Shown: positions 8,216 to 16,885, counted from the first letter of the stretch. The stretch is 52,509 nucleotides of DNA from Desulfotomaculum sp. (GCA_003513005.1 DOTD01000062.1:1-52509); one strand, 5' to 3'. Numbers and translations are program-made. Notes: generated by a model from the sequence alone, not told the origin.

Positions 8216-8292
8216 GCAAGTAGGGACGGTTCTTGCTTGCCTCTTGTTAATTGGGCAAGTAGGGACGGTTCTTGCTTGCCTCTTGTTAATTT
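8216..8292 (+). repeat. Tandem REP-like repeat, two units
   Basis: Two units of about 38 bp begin GCAAGTAGGGACGGTTCTTGC and end TTGCCTCTTGTTAATT. Each contains the short inverted repeat GCAAG...CTTGC around the shared core. They lie between the divergent U32 and nuclease genes, with a partial GCAAGTAG just before. Confidence 0.88.
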
Positions 8293-8322
8293 ATTCAAGG
8301 AAAATGGTTTTAAAAGGATCTG

Positions 8323-9018
8323 ATTAAAATTATCCGTGTACTTACCTATAATATACACCACGGTGAAGGGATTTCCGGCATCTCACTGCCGGAAACAGCC
8401 GCAGTGATCAAAAAGAGCAGTCCCGATTTGGTTGCCCTGCAGGAAGTGGACATGTTTATGCCCCGCAGCCGCTTTGCAAACCAGGCCAAGAGGCTGGCCA
8501 AAATGCTCGGGCTGCGGTATGTGTATGGCCGCGCCGAGAGCTGGTGTATAGTTATGCGTTACGGCAATGCGATTTTATCCCGCTCAAGAATCCTCCGTCA
8601 TAATAACCTTATCCTTTCCAAAGTCAAAGAACGACGGGCGCTTTTATGCGCCAGGATTAAGATCGGGCAATATCCGGATTTCTACTTTTTAAGCACACAC
8701 CTGGGCTTGAGCAGTGATGAGCGCCGCACTCAGGTTGAAAAAATTGCGCAGATTGTCAACGCGTTGAAGGGACCTGTTATCCTGGCGGGGGATTTCAATA
8801 CGGGGCCGGAAGCCGGGGAATTTAAAAGCCTGAATGGCCTTCTGAGCTTTTCCATGTTAACAATCCCTACCTATCCGTCTCATGAACCCGTTTATGTTGT
8901 GGACAATATCATGGTTTCCGGACACTGGTCAGTCCTCGGAGCCGCAACTGTAAAATCGCAGGTTTCCGATCACCTGCCGTTGATAGTTGACCTGGAATGC
9001 AATTATCACAAAAGTTAA
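8323..9018 (+). CDS. Endonuclease/exonuclease/phosphatase family protein
   Basis: This is a metal-dependent phosphodiesterase of the EEP (DNase I-like) fold. The motifs are TYNIHHG near the N-terminus, the metal-binding Glu in LQEVD, STHLGL, GDFN and the C-terminal SDHLP. Substrates in the family range from DNA to phospholipids and cannot be told here. The first beta strand (RVLTYNIHHGEG) is encoded upstream of the first usual start codon (GTG 8404), and no ATG/GTG/TTG precedes it in frame before a stop. AAAAGGA (8312-8318) sits 4 nt before ATT 8323, so I propose an ATT start giving 231 aa; 8404 would lose the metal-site Asn. No signal peptide is seen. Confidence 0.8.
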   Translation: MKIIRVLTYNIHHGEGISGISLPETAAVIKKSSPDLVALQEVDMFMPRSRFANQAKRLAKMLGLRYVYGRAESWCIVMRYGNAILSRSRILRHNNLILSKVKERRALLCARIKIGQYPDFYFLSTHLGLSSDERRTQVEKIAQIVNALKGPVILAGDFNTGPEAGEFKSLNGLLSFSMLTIPTYPSHEPVYVVDNIMVSGHWSVLGAATVKSQVSDHLPLIVDLECNYHKS

Positions 9019-9060
9019 CTTGTATTAAGGGAGGTTAACTGTATTGCTAAGCGTGCTCAT
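9019..9060 (+). repeat. Dispersed 3'-end repeat, copy A
   Basis: This is the first of four copies of a short element with consensus close to TTGCATTAGGGAGGT followed by AACTG and GTGCTCAT. This copy has a 5-base insertion after AACTG. It abuts the 3' end of the glycosylase gene. Confidence 0.65.
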
Positions 9061-9677
9061 CTTTTTGAAACAAAGGGATTGCCGGCTATATAGAAACGCA
9101 GGGGAAGTTCTTTCCCCTCGCTTATACCAATCCGTGTTGTGCTGACAATCTTATGCCCGACCTCATCGGCGGCGCAGATGAAGAGTCCATTTTCGGTCAA
9201 ATCCCGGCCATTCCAGCCTTTGTCGATTCCCATTGCCTGGACAAGCCGTCCCGGACCGCTGCAGAGTTCGGCCAGTTTATTCCTGCCCCGCCTTTCCTTC
9301 ATAAGTTCTATACCCTCCAAGGGTTCCAGCGCTCTGATCAAAACGGCCTCTCCTATGCCCTGCTCCCTGGTCACTACGTTGAAACAATAGTACATCCCGT
9401 AAATAAAGTAGATATAGGCGCAGCCCGGGGGGCCGAACATAGCCCGGTTTCGTTTTGTCAAACCTTTTGCCGAATGGCAGGCAGGGTCGTTTTGAAGATA
9501 AGCTTCCGTTTCTACTATTATACCGGAAGTCATCCCATCAGAATTATTACTGACCAGGATGTGTCCGAGCAATTCCCGGGCAACTGTCCTGGTATCCCTG
9601 CCATAAAAGGATACCGGCAGTATGCGGCCAGTTTGTTCAGAGGCCATTCTTCTTTCTTTCGTAGCATTTTTCTCCAT
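9057..9677 (-). CDS. 3-methyladenine DNA glycosylase (AAG/MPG family)
   Basis: This 206-aa base-excision repair enzyme removes alkylated or deaminated purines such as 3-methyladenine and hypoxanthine. Family motifs seen are FYGRDTRTVARELLG near residue 24, the catalytic region VETEAYLQNDPACHSAKG, TKRNRAMFGPPG, YIYFIYGMYYCFNVV and the active-site strand AVLIRALEP. The length fits bacterial members. The first residues (MEKNATKERRMASEQ) are not conserved, so Met12 is an equally good start. It follows zapA in the same direction, with a hairpin between them. Confidence 0.93.
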   Translation of the reverse strand: MEKNATKERRMASEQTGRILPVSFYGRDTRTVARELLGHILVSNNSDGMTSGIIVETEAYLQNDPACHSAKGLTKRNRAMFGPPGCAYIYFIYGMYYCFNVVTREQGIGEAVLIRALEPLEGIELMKERRGRNKLAELCSGPGRLVQAMGIDKGWNGRDLTENGLFICAADEVGHKIVSTTRIGISEGKELPLRFYIAGNPFVSKR

Positions 9678-9699
9678 TCTGCCTTCTTCTGATCAAAAT

Positions 9700-9722
9700 G
9701 CTCATGGAAATGTTCCATGAGC
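9700..9722 (-). terminator. Hairpin between zapA and the glycosylase gene
   Basis: A perfect 10-bp inverted repeat GCTCATGGAA/TTCCATGAGC has a 3-base loop. On the minus strand it is followed by ATTTTGATC, a weak U-tract, so it could be a terminator or an RNA-stabilising stem after zapA. Confidence 0.5.
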
Positions 9723-9760
9723 AATCATTTTATTCTGTATGGCTATTCTGTCATGGCGTC

Positions 9761-10012
9761 TTATTTTTTATGCTTTCCCCTAAGCTGCTGCTCATATTCC
9801 TTCTGCATTTTCATCAATTCGTCGGCGGTATTTATCGCCGCCAGAACAGCCGCCTTGGACGTGCCGAGCTTTGGATTCAGCGCAATGACCTGCCGCATTT
9901 TCTTGTTGACGTATTGCGCAAGCATTTCCATGTATTCAGGCGTTTCATCGCCTTTTAAGATATATGTCTCACCTAAAATTTCAACCTCGACACGGTTAAC
10001 AGGTTCGCCCAT
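9761..10012 (-). CDS. zapA: Cell division protein ZapA
   Basis: ZapA binds FtsZ and promotes bundling of Z-ring protofilaments. The 83-aa protein has the N-terminal beta segment VEVEILGETYILKGDETPEYM followed by an amphipathic helix/coiled coil (NTADELMKMQKEYEQQL), both typical. It lies downstream of pheT, the usual Firmicute position. The C-terminus is Lys-rich. Confidence 0.9.
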   Translation of the reverse strand: MGEPVNRVEVEILGETYILKGDETPEYMEMLAQYVNKKMRQVIALNPKLGTSKAAVLAAINTADELMKMQKEYEQQLRGKHKK

Positions 10013-10109
10013 ATATTTTCACCTTCCGGCTTTTCTTTTATTTTTCGCCACCCGGGGAAATAATTCCTGCCATTGTGATAAACTTTTATATAGCTACTCT
10101 GAAAATGCT

Positions 10110-10145
10110 TTACATTAGGGAAGCCAACTGTCTATGTGCTCATGT
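10110..10145 (+). repeat. Dispersed 3'-end repeat, copy B
   Basis: The element reads TTTACATTAGGGAAGCCAAC then TGTCTATGTGCTCATG. It lies 17 nt past the pheT stop codon. ACAT and ATGT near the two ends can pair, as do different bases in copy D. Confidence 0.7.
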
Positions 10146-10162
10146 TCGCCTTACCTCTCTAT

Positions 10163-12580
10163 TTATGTGCGAAGCCGTGCCCCATACTTGCGGTCCAGTT
10201 CTCCGGAGACAGAATCCATACATTTCGCCACTTCTTCGTCAGTGAGTGTCCGGTCCTCAGCCTGGAATTTCAAAGAAAAGGCAAGGCTCCGGTAACCGGC
10301 CTGGATCTGTCCTCCCTCATAAACATCAAACAATGATACGGATGTCAGCGTATGCCCTCCTGACCGGCCTATAGTTTCCCTAATCCTTTCTGCAGGCACA
10401 TCTCTGGGCGCCAATACGGCAATATCCCTTTCCATGGATGGAAAACGGGGCAGCGGCTGATATTTTCTAACGGTAGCGGCCAGGTTGGCAATTTTGTCCA
10501 GATCAAGTTCAAAGACAACAACCCGTATGGGAAGATCGAGCTTTTCCAATACTTCCGGATGCAGTTCACCAAGGATACCCAGTTCCTGTTCTCCGGCAAA
10601 AACCTTGGAGGTCCGGCCGGGGTGAAAACTGGGATTGGAGTATTCGGCTTCAAAGAAAAAGCCTGTTAAACCAACCTGCTGAAAAAGAGTTTCCAGAACT
10701 CCTTTTAAAAAATAATAATCAAGCGGCATAACTTTCCTGTTCCAGCCTCCCGAAGTTTCCCCCATGGCGGCTGCGGCAAGCATGGTTTTTTCTTCCGGAA
10801 GCCGTGAGGCCGGTACAAACACGCTGCCCAGTTCAAAGACAGCCCCGGATCTTATCTGCCGGTTATAATTTCGCTTCAGCGCTTCTACCAGGCCGGGTGT
10901 TATCCATGTGCGCATGACAGACTGCTCCTCACTCAGCGGGTTCTGCAATTTGACGGTCCGGCGCAGAGCGCTTTCCGGGGAGAGTTTGTAAAGGTCTGCC
11001 GTTTCCGGATTAAAGAAGCTGTAAGTGATTACCTCATTGAGACCGCAGCCTGCAAGTATATCTTTGATGTTCTCCCTAAACAGCTGGTTTGGAGTGCGTT
11101 TGCCAAGCGTTGTTCGGGCATTTGGCAAAGTTCCAGGGATCTGGTTGTATCCGTGGAGTCGGGCAACTTCTTCAACCAGGTCGGCTTCCATGCTGACGTC
11201 GCTCCGCCAGCTGGGCGCCCCGACGATTAGTTCGCTGCCGGGATCCTTAACATCGAACTGGAGGCGTGTTAAAATATCTGCTATTTCTTCTCCGGTTATT
11301 TCAGTGCCCAAAAGGAAATTTGTCCTTTCCGGGCGCAGGCAGATCATTTTTGGCTCTGCAGGCGCCGGGTAATTGTCCACTGCTCCTTCCAGTACCTGAA
11401 CACCGGAAATCTGCTGAAGAAGTTGTACGGCCCTGTCGGCAGATCTGCGGCAGCCCGCCAGATCGATGCCCCCTTCAAATCTTTGTGAGGCGTCCGAGCG
11501 AAGACCGAGTATTTTGGATGTGCGCCTTATGCTGGCAGGGTTGAAATAGGCAGATTCCAAAAGGACGTTTGCAGTTTGATCAGTTACTTCTGTTTCAAGG
11601 CCGCCCATAACTCCCGCAATGGCAACCGGGTTTTTGGCGCCGGCGATAATTAGCATATCGGTAGTAAGTTCCCTGTTGATCCCGTCCAGAGAAACAAGGA
11701 TCTCATTTTCCGCAGCCCTGCGCACCACTATCCGGCCTTCAAGCAGGGTATCATAGTCAAAAGCATGGAGAGGCTGGCCAAATTCCATCATTACATAGTT
11801 TGTCACATCGACAACATTGCTGATCGGGCGGACACCGGCGGCCCGCAAACGCTTCTGCATCCACAGCGGGGACGGCCCCACCTTGACACCGGTCATCAGG
11901 CGCGCCACGTAGCGGCGGCACAGGCGCGGTTCTTCTATGTCAACTTTTACCCTATCCGCGCAGGGTGGAAGTGATTCTTCAACTTTTGGAGGTGTATAAT
12001 TTAAGGGAAGTTTTAAAATTGCGGCTACTTCCCTGGCAGCGCCGAGCATAGACAAGCAATCGCCGCGGTTTGGGGTCAGTTCAAGCTCTAAAATAGTGTC
12101 GTCCAGGCCGAGAAGAGGTTTTATGTCCAGGCCGGGAGGCGTATCTGCAGGCAGGATCATCACGCCGTGAGCCTGTTCGGGGGGCAGTGACTTAGCGTCC
12201 AGACCGAGTTCCTGTCCCGAGCAGAGCATCCCCCTGGATTCAACACCCCTTAATTTTGCGCGCTTGATGACCAAACCGCCTGCCAGTGTGGCGCCTTCAA
12301 GAGCTACGGGGACAATTTGCCCTTCCTGCACATTTGGCGCGCCGGTGACTATTTTCAAAGGCTCGCTGTCGCCGAAGGAGATTTCACAGATTAAAAGCCT
12401 GTCTGCATTGGGATGCCGTTCAATTCTTAAAATTTGTCCCGTAAAAACCTTTGTGATGCCTTCTCCTGGGTTTTCAATGCCTTCAACAGCCAAACCTGCC
12501 AGAGTCAGCCTCTCAGCCAATTCAAGCGGAGAAACAGTTACATTCACGAAATCCTTCAGCCAATTAAGTGAAACTCGCAA
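10163..12580 (-). CDS. pheT: Phenylalanine--tRNA ligase beta subunit
   Basis: With PheS it forms the alpha2-beta2 enzyme that charges tRNA-Phe. The 805-aa protein shows the N-terminal MRVSLNWLKDFV, an OB-fold tRNA-binding domain at about 40-150 (RHPNADRLLICE), the B3/4 editing domain (RYVARLMTGV...NVVDVTNYVMMEFGQPLHAFD), a B5 domain, the catalytic-like core and a C-terminal FDX-ACB anticodon-binding domain (FPSMERDIAVLAP). It lies 36 nt downstream of pheS. The length matches Bacillus PheT. Confidence 0.97.
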   Translation of the reverse strand: MRVSLNWLKDFVNVTVSPLELAERLTLAGLAVEGIENPGEGITKVFTGQILRIERHPNADRLLICEISFGDSEPLKIVTGAPNVQEGQIVPVALEGATLAGGLVIKRAKLRGVESRGMLCSGQELGLDAKSLPPEQAHGVMILPADTPPGLDIKPLLGLDDTILELELTPNRGDCLSMLGAAREVAAILKLPLNYTPPKVEESLPPCADRVKVDIEEPRLCRRYVARLMTGVKVGPSPLWMQKRLRAAGVRPISNVVDVTNYVMMEFGQPLHAFDYDTLLEGRIVVRRAAENEILVSLDGINRELTTDMLIIAGAKNPVAIAGVMGGLETEVTDQTANVLLESAYFNPASIRRTSKILGLRSDASQRFEGGIDLAGCRRSADRAVQLLQQISGVQVLEGAVDNYPAPAEPKMICLRPERTNFLLGTEITGEEIADILTRLQFDVKDPGSELIVGAPSWRSDVSMEADLVEEVARLHGYNQIPGTLPNARTTLGKRTPNQLFRENIKDILAGCGLNEVITYSFFNPETADLYKLSPESALRRTVKLQNPLSEEQSVMRTWITPGLVEALKRNYNRQIRSGAVFELGSVFVPASRLPEEKTMLAAAAMGETSGGWNRKVMPLDYYFLKGVLETLFQQVGLTGFFFEAEYSNPSFHPGRTSKVFAGEQELGILGELHPEVLEKLDLPIRVVVFELDLDKIANLAATVRKYQPLPRFPSMERDIAVLAPRDVPAERIRETIGRSGGHTLTSVSLFDVYEGGQIQAGYRSLAFSLKFQAEDRTLTDEEVAKCMDSVSGELDRKYGARLRT

Positions 12581-12616
12581 AACGCATTAAACCTCCTTAA
12601 TTATGTCCCTTAGAGA

Positions 12617-13639
12617 CTAAAACTGGTTGAGAAAACGAAGATCGTTGTCGTAAAACAAACGGATATCGTCAATTCCGTATTTGAGCATGGCCACTCTTTC
12701 CACGCCCATGCCGAAAGCAAAACCGGAGACTTCCTCGGGGTTATAGCCGGACATCTCCAGCACTCTGGGGTGAACAGAACCGCAGCCCAGTATTTCCAGC
12801 CAGCCTGTCTGTGAGCAAACCCTGCATCCACGACCGCCGCACATCACGCAGGAAATGTCAACTTCTGCGCTTGGTTCCGTGAACGGGAAGAAACTGGCCC
12901 TGAAGCGGGTCAGCGTTGCCGGCCCGAACATTTCTTTGGCAAAGAGCCCCAGAATTCCCTTCAGGTCGCCAAAAGTAATTCTTGTATCAATTAGCAGTCC
13001 TTCCACCTGCTGGAACATGGGCGAATGGGTGGCGTCGTCATCCCGCCTGTAGACCTTGCCCGGCGAAATTATCTTAACCGGGATAGCAGGGGCGGTCCGC
13101 TCCATGGTCCGTACCTGAACGGGTGAAGTATGCGTGCGCAGCAGGAATTCCTCTCCGATAAAGAAAGTATCCTGCATGTCTCTGGCCGGATGGTCTTTGG
13201 GAAAATTGAGGGCTTCAAAATTATAATAGTCAAGCTCGATTTCAGGACCTTCGGCAATCTCAAATCCGAGGCCAAGGAAAATATCTTCTATCTGGCGCCT
13301 AACCCTGGTAATGGGGTGAATTCTGCCGTGCGCCGGCGCCGTTCCCGGCAGGCTTATATCGAGGGCCTCTTCCAGTAAACGGGAGCGGATTGTTTTCTCT
13401 TTGACCAATGCCGTCCGTTCGGTTAACTCTTCCTCTATCCTTGCCCTTATTTCGTTGGCCAGCTGTCCGATGCGCGGCCTGTCTTTTTCATCAAGCGCCC
13501 CCATACCCCGAAGCACCTGGGTAAGTTCTCCCTTTCTGCCCAGAAAACGGACGCGAATCTTTTCGATCTCCTCAAGATCTTGAGACGAAGACAGCAGGTT
13601 TACAGCTTCAGCAGCAATCTTTTGTAATTTCTCTTCCAA
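12617..13639 (-). CDS. pheS: Phenylalanine--tRNA ligase alpha subunit
   Basis: This is the catalytic subunit of phenylalanyl-tRNA synthetase, a class II enzyme. The N-terminal coiled coil (residues 1-85) binds tRNA. Motif 2 (RFRASFFPFTEPSAEVDI, about 243-260) and motif 3 (GFAFGMGVERVAMLKYG, about 306-322) are intact. The CVMCGGRGCRVC insertion is typical of Gram-positive PheS. The start is TTG 13639 with AAAGGGTG upstream. No T-box leader precedes it. Confidence 0.97.
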   Translation of the reverse strand: MEEKLQKIAAEAVNLLSSSQDLEEIEKIRVRFLGRKGELTQVLRGMGALDEKDRPRIGQLANEIRARIEEELTERTALVKEKTIRSRLLEEALDISLPGTAPAHGRIHPITRVRRQIEDIFLGLGFEIAEGPEIELDYYNFEALNFPKDHPARDMQDTFFIGEEFLLRTHTSPVQVRTMERTAPAIPVKIISPGKVYRRDDDATHSPMFQQVEGLLIDTRITFGDLKGILGLFAKEMFGPATLTRFRASFFPFTEPSAEVDISCVMCGGRGCRVCSQTGWLEILGCGSVHPRVLEMSGYNPEEVSGFAFGMGVERVAMLKYGIDDIRLFYDNDLRFLNQF

Positions 13640-14018
13640 AACATTTCGTCACCCTTTTTATGAAGATTAGTCCAAAAATAAAAAAACATCCACTAGGGAC
13701 TATTTTAAAGCCATTCTCAGTTAAAATATAATAGTTTATGCAGCTTGGAAATATTGGAAATATTTCTCCGGGCAGGCGGGCATACTTCATTTAAGCATAT
13801 GTTACACATCAATATATTTAATGCAATGCGTACCTCCTGTAAAGGATATAGGCTTTAACAGAACCGGTTGCTACGAAAAGCCTCCAAAAAAACTCGGCGG
13901 GAAATAACATAAGTTCACGACCCTTCCATAATTTTTGGGGACCTCAAGATGTCTTTTTTTGTTAACCTACGGGCCAATTATATCACAAGCAATTTTCTAA
14001 AACAACAAATTAAGGTGA
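13640..14018 (-). other. Non-coding gap upstream of pheS
   Basis: This 379-nt gap separates the rRNA methylase gene from pheS. Firmicute pheST often carries a T-box here, but I find no GGGTGGNACCGCG antiterminator on the minus strand. There is a stem GGCTTT/AAAGCC around 13852-13883, a strong AGGAGG (13832-13837) without a good ORF behind it, and TAGTCC/GGACTA flanking a T-rich stretch at 13668-13702. A leader peptide or unusual attenuator is possible but not shown. Confidence 0.35.
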
Positions 14019-14813
14019 TCAAAAACGCTGGCGAACTGCTTCATAAAGTATTATCGACACAGCAACCGCCGCGTTTAAGGACTCCGCATGTCCCGGCATG
14101 GGAATATTTACTACGAAATCACAGATGTTCAACAGTTCTTCGGAGCAGCCGCCCGACTCGCTTCCCACAGCTATAACTGTGGGCGTCTTGAGGTCGCAGG
14201 AGATAACAGTCTGCTTTGCATACGGTGATCCCGCGACTAACTGCAGGCCGGCTGTCTTTGTAAAACGCTGCGCTTCGCCAATTGATTCAACTTCAATTAC
14301 GGGAATATGAAAAAAGGAACCCATAGTTGCCCTTAAAGTCTTCGGGTTGTAAAGGTCTGCTGTTCCTTTGAGCAGAATTACGCCCTGCGCTCCGGCGGCG
14401 TCGGCGCTCCGAATAATTGTGCCGACATTGCCAGGATCCTGCACCCTGTCGACGAGGACAACCAGCGTAGGGTTTTCGGAAGCCAGCTGATCCAGCTCTT
14501 TTTCTTTGCGCCTAAGAACGGCTAAAACCCCCTGGGGGGTTTTAGTTGCGGAAAGTTTTTTGAAAACCTCCTGACTTACCTGGATGAGTTCAATACCGGC
14601 GGCATTCGCCGGCTCCTGAACCAACCTTCCCCGGTTACTTTCCTGCCAGGCAGGTGTGCAGACTATCTGTTCCACCGGCCAGTTGTAATGGAGAGCCTCA
14701 CTGATCATCAGGCTGCCTTCGATGATGAACCTGCCCTCTTTCTTTCCAAAACGGGGGCGATAAAGGCGGCTGATATATTTAACCAGGGGGTTCTGCAGGC
14801 TGCTGACTGGCAT
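14019..14813 (-). CDS. TrmH/SpoU-family RNA methyltransferase
   Basis: This 264-aa SAM-dependent enzyme of the SPOUT class should 2'-O-methylate ribose in rRNA or tRNA. An N-terminal substrate-binding domain (SLQNPLVKYISRLYRPRFGKKEGRF) precedes the trefoil-knot domain with the three signature motifs: LVDRVQDPGNVGTIIRSADAAG, VIAVGSESGG and IPMPGHAESLNAAVAVSI-like. It corresponds in position and type to Bacillus YsgA, next to pheS. The exact target nucleotide is not predictable. It ends 6 nt upstream of nothing known on this strand and begins 6 nt after the ktrA-like stop, so the two are probably cotranscribed. Confidence 0.9.
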   Translation of the reverse strand: MPVSSLQNPLVKYISRLYRPRFGKKEGRFIIEGSLMISEALHYNWPVEQIVCTPAWQESNRGRLVQEPANAAGIELIQVSQEVFKKLSATKTPQGVLAVLRRKEKELDQLASENPTLVVLVDRVQDPGNVGTIIRSADAAGAQGVILLKGTADLYNPKTLRATMGSFFHIPVIEVESIGEAQRFTKTAGLQLVAGSPYAKQTVISCDLKTPTVIAVGSESGGCSEELLNICDFVVNIPMPGHAESLNAAVAVSIILYEAVRQRF

Positions 14814-14819
14814 TGAAAG

Positions 14820-15464
14820 TTATCCCCCGATTCTTTCCAGTTTGGCGTCGCTGCCGATAACCAGCAGTATGTCCCCTTTTTGGACAACCTGGTTTGCGTC
14901 AGGAGAAATAATGAGATCATCGCCGCGGCGGATGGCTATTACGGTAATGCCATGTTTCTGGCGCATGGCGGACTCCATCAGTGATTTGCCGATAAAACTG
15001 GACGGGGCAACCATTTCAGCGATACTGTATTCCGGCGAGAGGTGGATCTGGTCGATAATATTGCGGGATACCAGGGAATGGGCAACTCTTATGCCCATCT
15101 CGCGCTCAGGAAAGACCACTAAATCAGCCCCGACCTTTTGGAGCACCCTGCCGTGAAGTTCGTCGTTAGCCTTGGCAACTATTTTGCCAACGCCCATTTC
15201 CTTAAGCATTACCGTAACCAGAATGCTTGCTTTAACCTCATGCCCGATAGCAACGATTACCGTGTCAAAATTACGAAGCCCCAATGATTTGAGCGCCCGT
15301 TCATCCAGTACGTTAGCCTGTGCTACATAGGCAACTTCTTCAGCAACGCTATTGACTATTTCCTCGTCGTCATCCACCGCCAGAACTTCGTGCCCCATTT
15401 TTGCAAGTGTCCTGGCGACACTTGCCCCGAACCGGCCCAGGCCAATTACGGCAAATTGCTTCAT
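14820..15464 (-). CDS. KtrA/TrkA-type K+ uptake regulatory subunit
   Basis: This cytosolic RCK protein forms a gating ring for a Ktr/Trk potassium channel and binds nucleotides. An RCK_N Rossmann domain (VIGLGRFGASVA, residues 6-17) is followed by RCK_C from about residue 135 (SIAEMVAPSSFIGKSL...GDILLVIG). At 214 aa it is the size of KtrA rather than the doubled TrkA. No KtrB-like membrane partner gene is in the window, so it must be elsewhere. Confidence 0.9.
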   Translation of the reverse strand: MKQFAVIGLGRFGASVARTLAKMGHEVLAVDDDEEIVNSVAEEVAYVAQANVLDERALKSLGLRNFDTVIVAIGHEVKASILVTVMLKEMGVGKIVAKANDELHGRVLQKVGADLVVFPEREMGIRVAHSLVSRNIIDQIHLSPEYSIAEMVAPSSFIGKSLMESAMRQKHGITVIAIRRGDDLIISPDANQVVQKGDILLVIGSDAKLERIGG

Positions 15465-15563
15465 GTCTTAATCCCCAACCTTTTCCACCTTTACAAAACA
15501 GTGCGCCGACTTTAACCGTCAGCGCTGATTTGTCTTGTATATCTTTTTGCCGGATGTCTGTTT

Positions 15564-15923
15564 TTATGCTCCAAGATTGGATTTAGCTACTTCGACAAGC
15601 TGGTCGAAAGCCTTTGCATCGTTGACCGCCAGATCGGCCAGCATCTTTCTGTTTATTTCCACTCCCGCCTTATGCAAACCGTTGATAAACTTGCTGTATG
15701 ACAGGCCGTTTATCCTTGCCGCGGCATTAATGCGCGCGATCCATAAACGGCGGAAGTTTCTGGCTCTGACCTTGCGGTCCCGGTATGCATAGGACAGGGA
15801 CTTCATAACCTGTTCCTTTGCTACCCTGAATAATTTACTTTTTGAACCCCGGTATCCCTTGGCAAGTTTTAAGACTTTTTTATGCCTCATATGGGATATA
15901 ACACTGCTGTTCGCCCGTGGCAT
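15564..15923 (-). CDS. rplT: 50S ribosomal protein L20
   Basis: L20 binds 23S rRNA early in large-subunit assembly and, in Gram-positives, represses its own operon through the infC leader. The 119-aa sequence has the basic N-terminus with YRGSKSKLFRVAKEQVMKSL and FRRLWIARINAAARINGLSYS. It is the third gene of infC-rpmI-rplT. Confidence 0.98.
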   Translation of the reverse strand: MPRANSSVISHMRHKKVLKLAKGYRGSKSKLFRVAKEQVMKSLSYAYRDRKVRARNFRRLWIARINAAARINGLSYSKFINGLHKAGVEINRKMLADLAVNDAKAFDQLVEVAKSNLGA

Positions 15924-15952
15924 TTATAAAACCCCTCCCGTAGATTCTTTTT

Positions 15953-16147
15953 TTAGGATGGCAACAGCCGGCGTGCTTTTCTTATATCCACGGGGCTGAC
16001 CAGAATTGATTTGCGCAGCCTTCTTTTACGGTGGGAACTCTTGTATCCCAGAAGGTGACTGCGAAAAGCATGAAAAGCCTTGAACTTACCCGAGGCGGTT
16101 CTTTTTATACGTTTTGCCGCGCCCCGGTGACTTTTGATTTTTGGCAA
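15953..16147 (-). CDS. rpmI: 50S ribosomal protein L35
   Basis: This 64-aa, very basic large-subunit protein begins MPKIKSHRGAAKRIKRT and carries FRSHLLGYKSSHRKRRLRKS, both family signatures. It lies between infC and rplT with short gaps. Confidence 0.98.
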   Translation of the reverse strand: MPKIKSHRGAAKRIKRTASGKFKAFHAFRSHLLGYKSSHRKRRLRKSILVSPVDIRKARRLLPS

Positions 16148-16163
16148 GATGAATACCTCTTTT

Positions 16164-16700
16164 CTACTGCTGTTTTGATTCCTGCTTGATTTCTTGTTTC
16201 GGCGCCAGGATCATAATCATATTTTTGCCTTCCAGCCTGGCATGTCTTTCTATCGTGGAGTGCTCCTTGACATGTTCGGCCAGGCGGTCTAAAATATTCT
16301 GTCCCAGGCGGGGGTGGACAATTTCACGCCCCCGGAACATGATTGTGGCTTTAACTTTATCTCCGTCTTTCAAGAAGCGGGCCACATTATTTGCCTTGAC
16401 CAGAAAGTCATGCTCCTCGATTCCAGGTCTTAATTTTATCTCCTTGATGCTGACAATGTGCTGCTTTTTGCGGGCTTCCTTTTCTCTTTTGCTCTGTTCG
16501 TACTTGTACTTACCGTAGTCCATTAAGCGGCACACCGGCGGTTTTGCCTGCGGCGCAATCTCGACCAAGTCCTTCTCTTTTTCCTCGGCCAGGCGCAGGG
16601 CGCTGGCCAGGGACATGATCCCCAATTGATTGCCGTCCGAGTCCACCATTCTTACTTCTTTTACTTTGATCTCTTCATTGACACGGAAGTCTTTGATAAT
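16164..16700 (-). CDS. infC: Translation initiation factor IF-3, AUU start
   Basis: IF-3 prevents premature 70S formation and checks start codon and initiator tRNA in the 30S P site. The IF3 N-domain (VVDSDGNQLGIM-like, AQAKPPVCRLMDYGKYKYEQ-type) and C-domain (IKLRPGIEEHDFLVKANN, FRGREIVHP) are complete. The first ATG (16649) would cut the conserved FRVNEEI segment. An ATT at 16700 lies 8 nt after CAGGAGG and restores it, giving 178 aa. A rare AUU start is the known basis of IF-3 autoregulation: low IF-3 lets AUU be used. Confidence 0.96.
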   Translation of the reverse strand: MIKDFRVNEEIKVKEVRMVDSDGNQLGIMSLASALRLAEEKEKDLVEIAPQAKPPVCRLMDYGKYKYEQSKREKEARKKQHIVSIKEIKLRPGIEEHDFLVKANNVARFLKDGDKVKATIMFRGREIVHPRLGQNILDRLAEHVKEHSTIERHARLEGKNMIMILAPKQEIKQESKQQ

Positions 16701-16723
16701 ATTTACAACCTCCTGGAGATTTT

Positions 16724-16856
16724 AATAAAAAATAAAAGCGGCAATACCTGTCCCGCTTCCTCGCTAAGAAATATTCTTTACCTTATTTACAGCCGGAAGG
16801 CGCTTTAAGGTGAGAAGCGGACGGCTTCTGCTTCGCATTATTTTTACATTTCTTAA
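16724..16856 (-). promoter_or_regulatory. infC operon leader with attenuator terminator
   Basis: On the minus strand the ~150-nt untranslated leader contains AGAAGC/GCTTCT stems around 16811-16828. Near its 3' end AAGCGG (16753-16758) pairs with CCGCTT (16736-16741), followed by TTATTTTTTATT, an intrinsic terminator just before the infC ribosome binding site. Gram-positive infC operons are known to be attenuated by L20 binding to such a leader, so this is probably an L20-responsive switch. Confidence 0.68.
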
Positions 16857-16885
16857 ATTATATATATAAATTATAGAAGCGTCAA
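16857..16885 (-). promoter_or_regulatory. SigA-type promoter of infC-rpmI-rplT
   Basis: On the minus strand TTGACG (16880-16885), a 17-bp spacer and TATAAT (16857-16862) form a near-perfect housekeeping promoter. Its -35 box overlaps the stop codon region of the vapC-like gene. Confidence 0.8.

Noticed and set aside
13608..13790. 60-aa minus-strand ORF over the pheS start
   Set aside because: It overlaps pheS, has no recognisable motif and no convincing ribosome binding site.
13640..14018. T-box riboswitch expected before pheS
   Set aside because: No T-box consensus or specifier-stem sequence on the minus strand; only generic hairpins.
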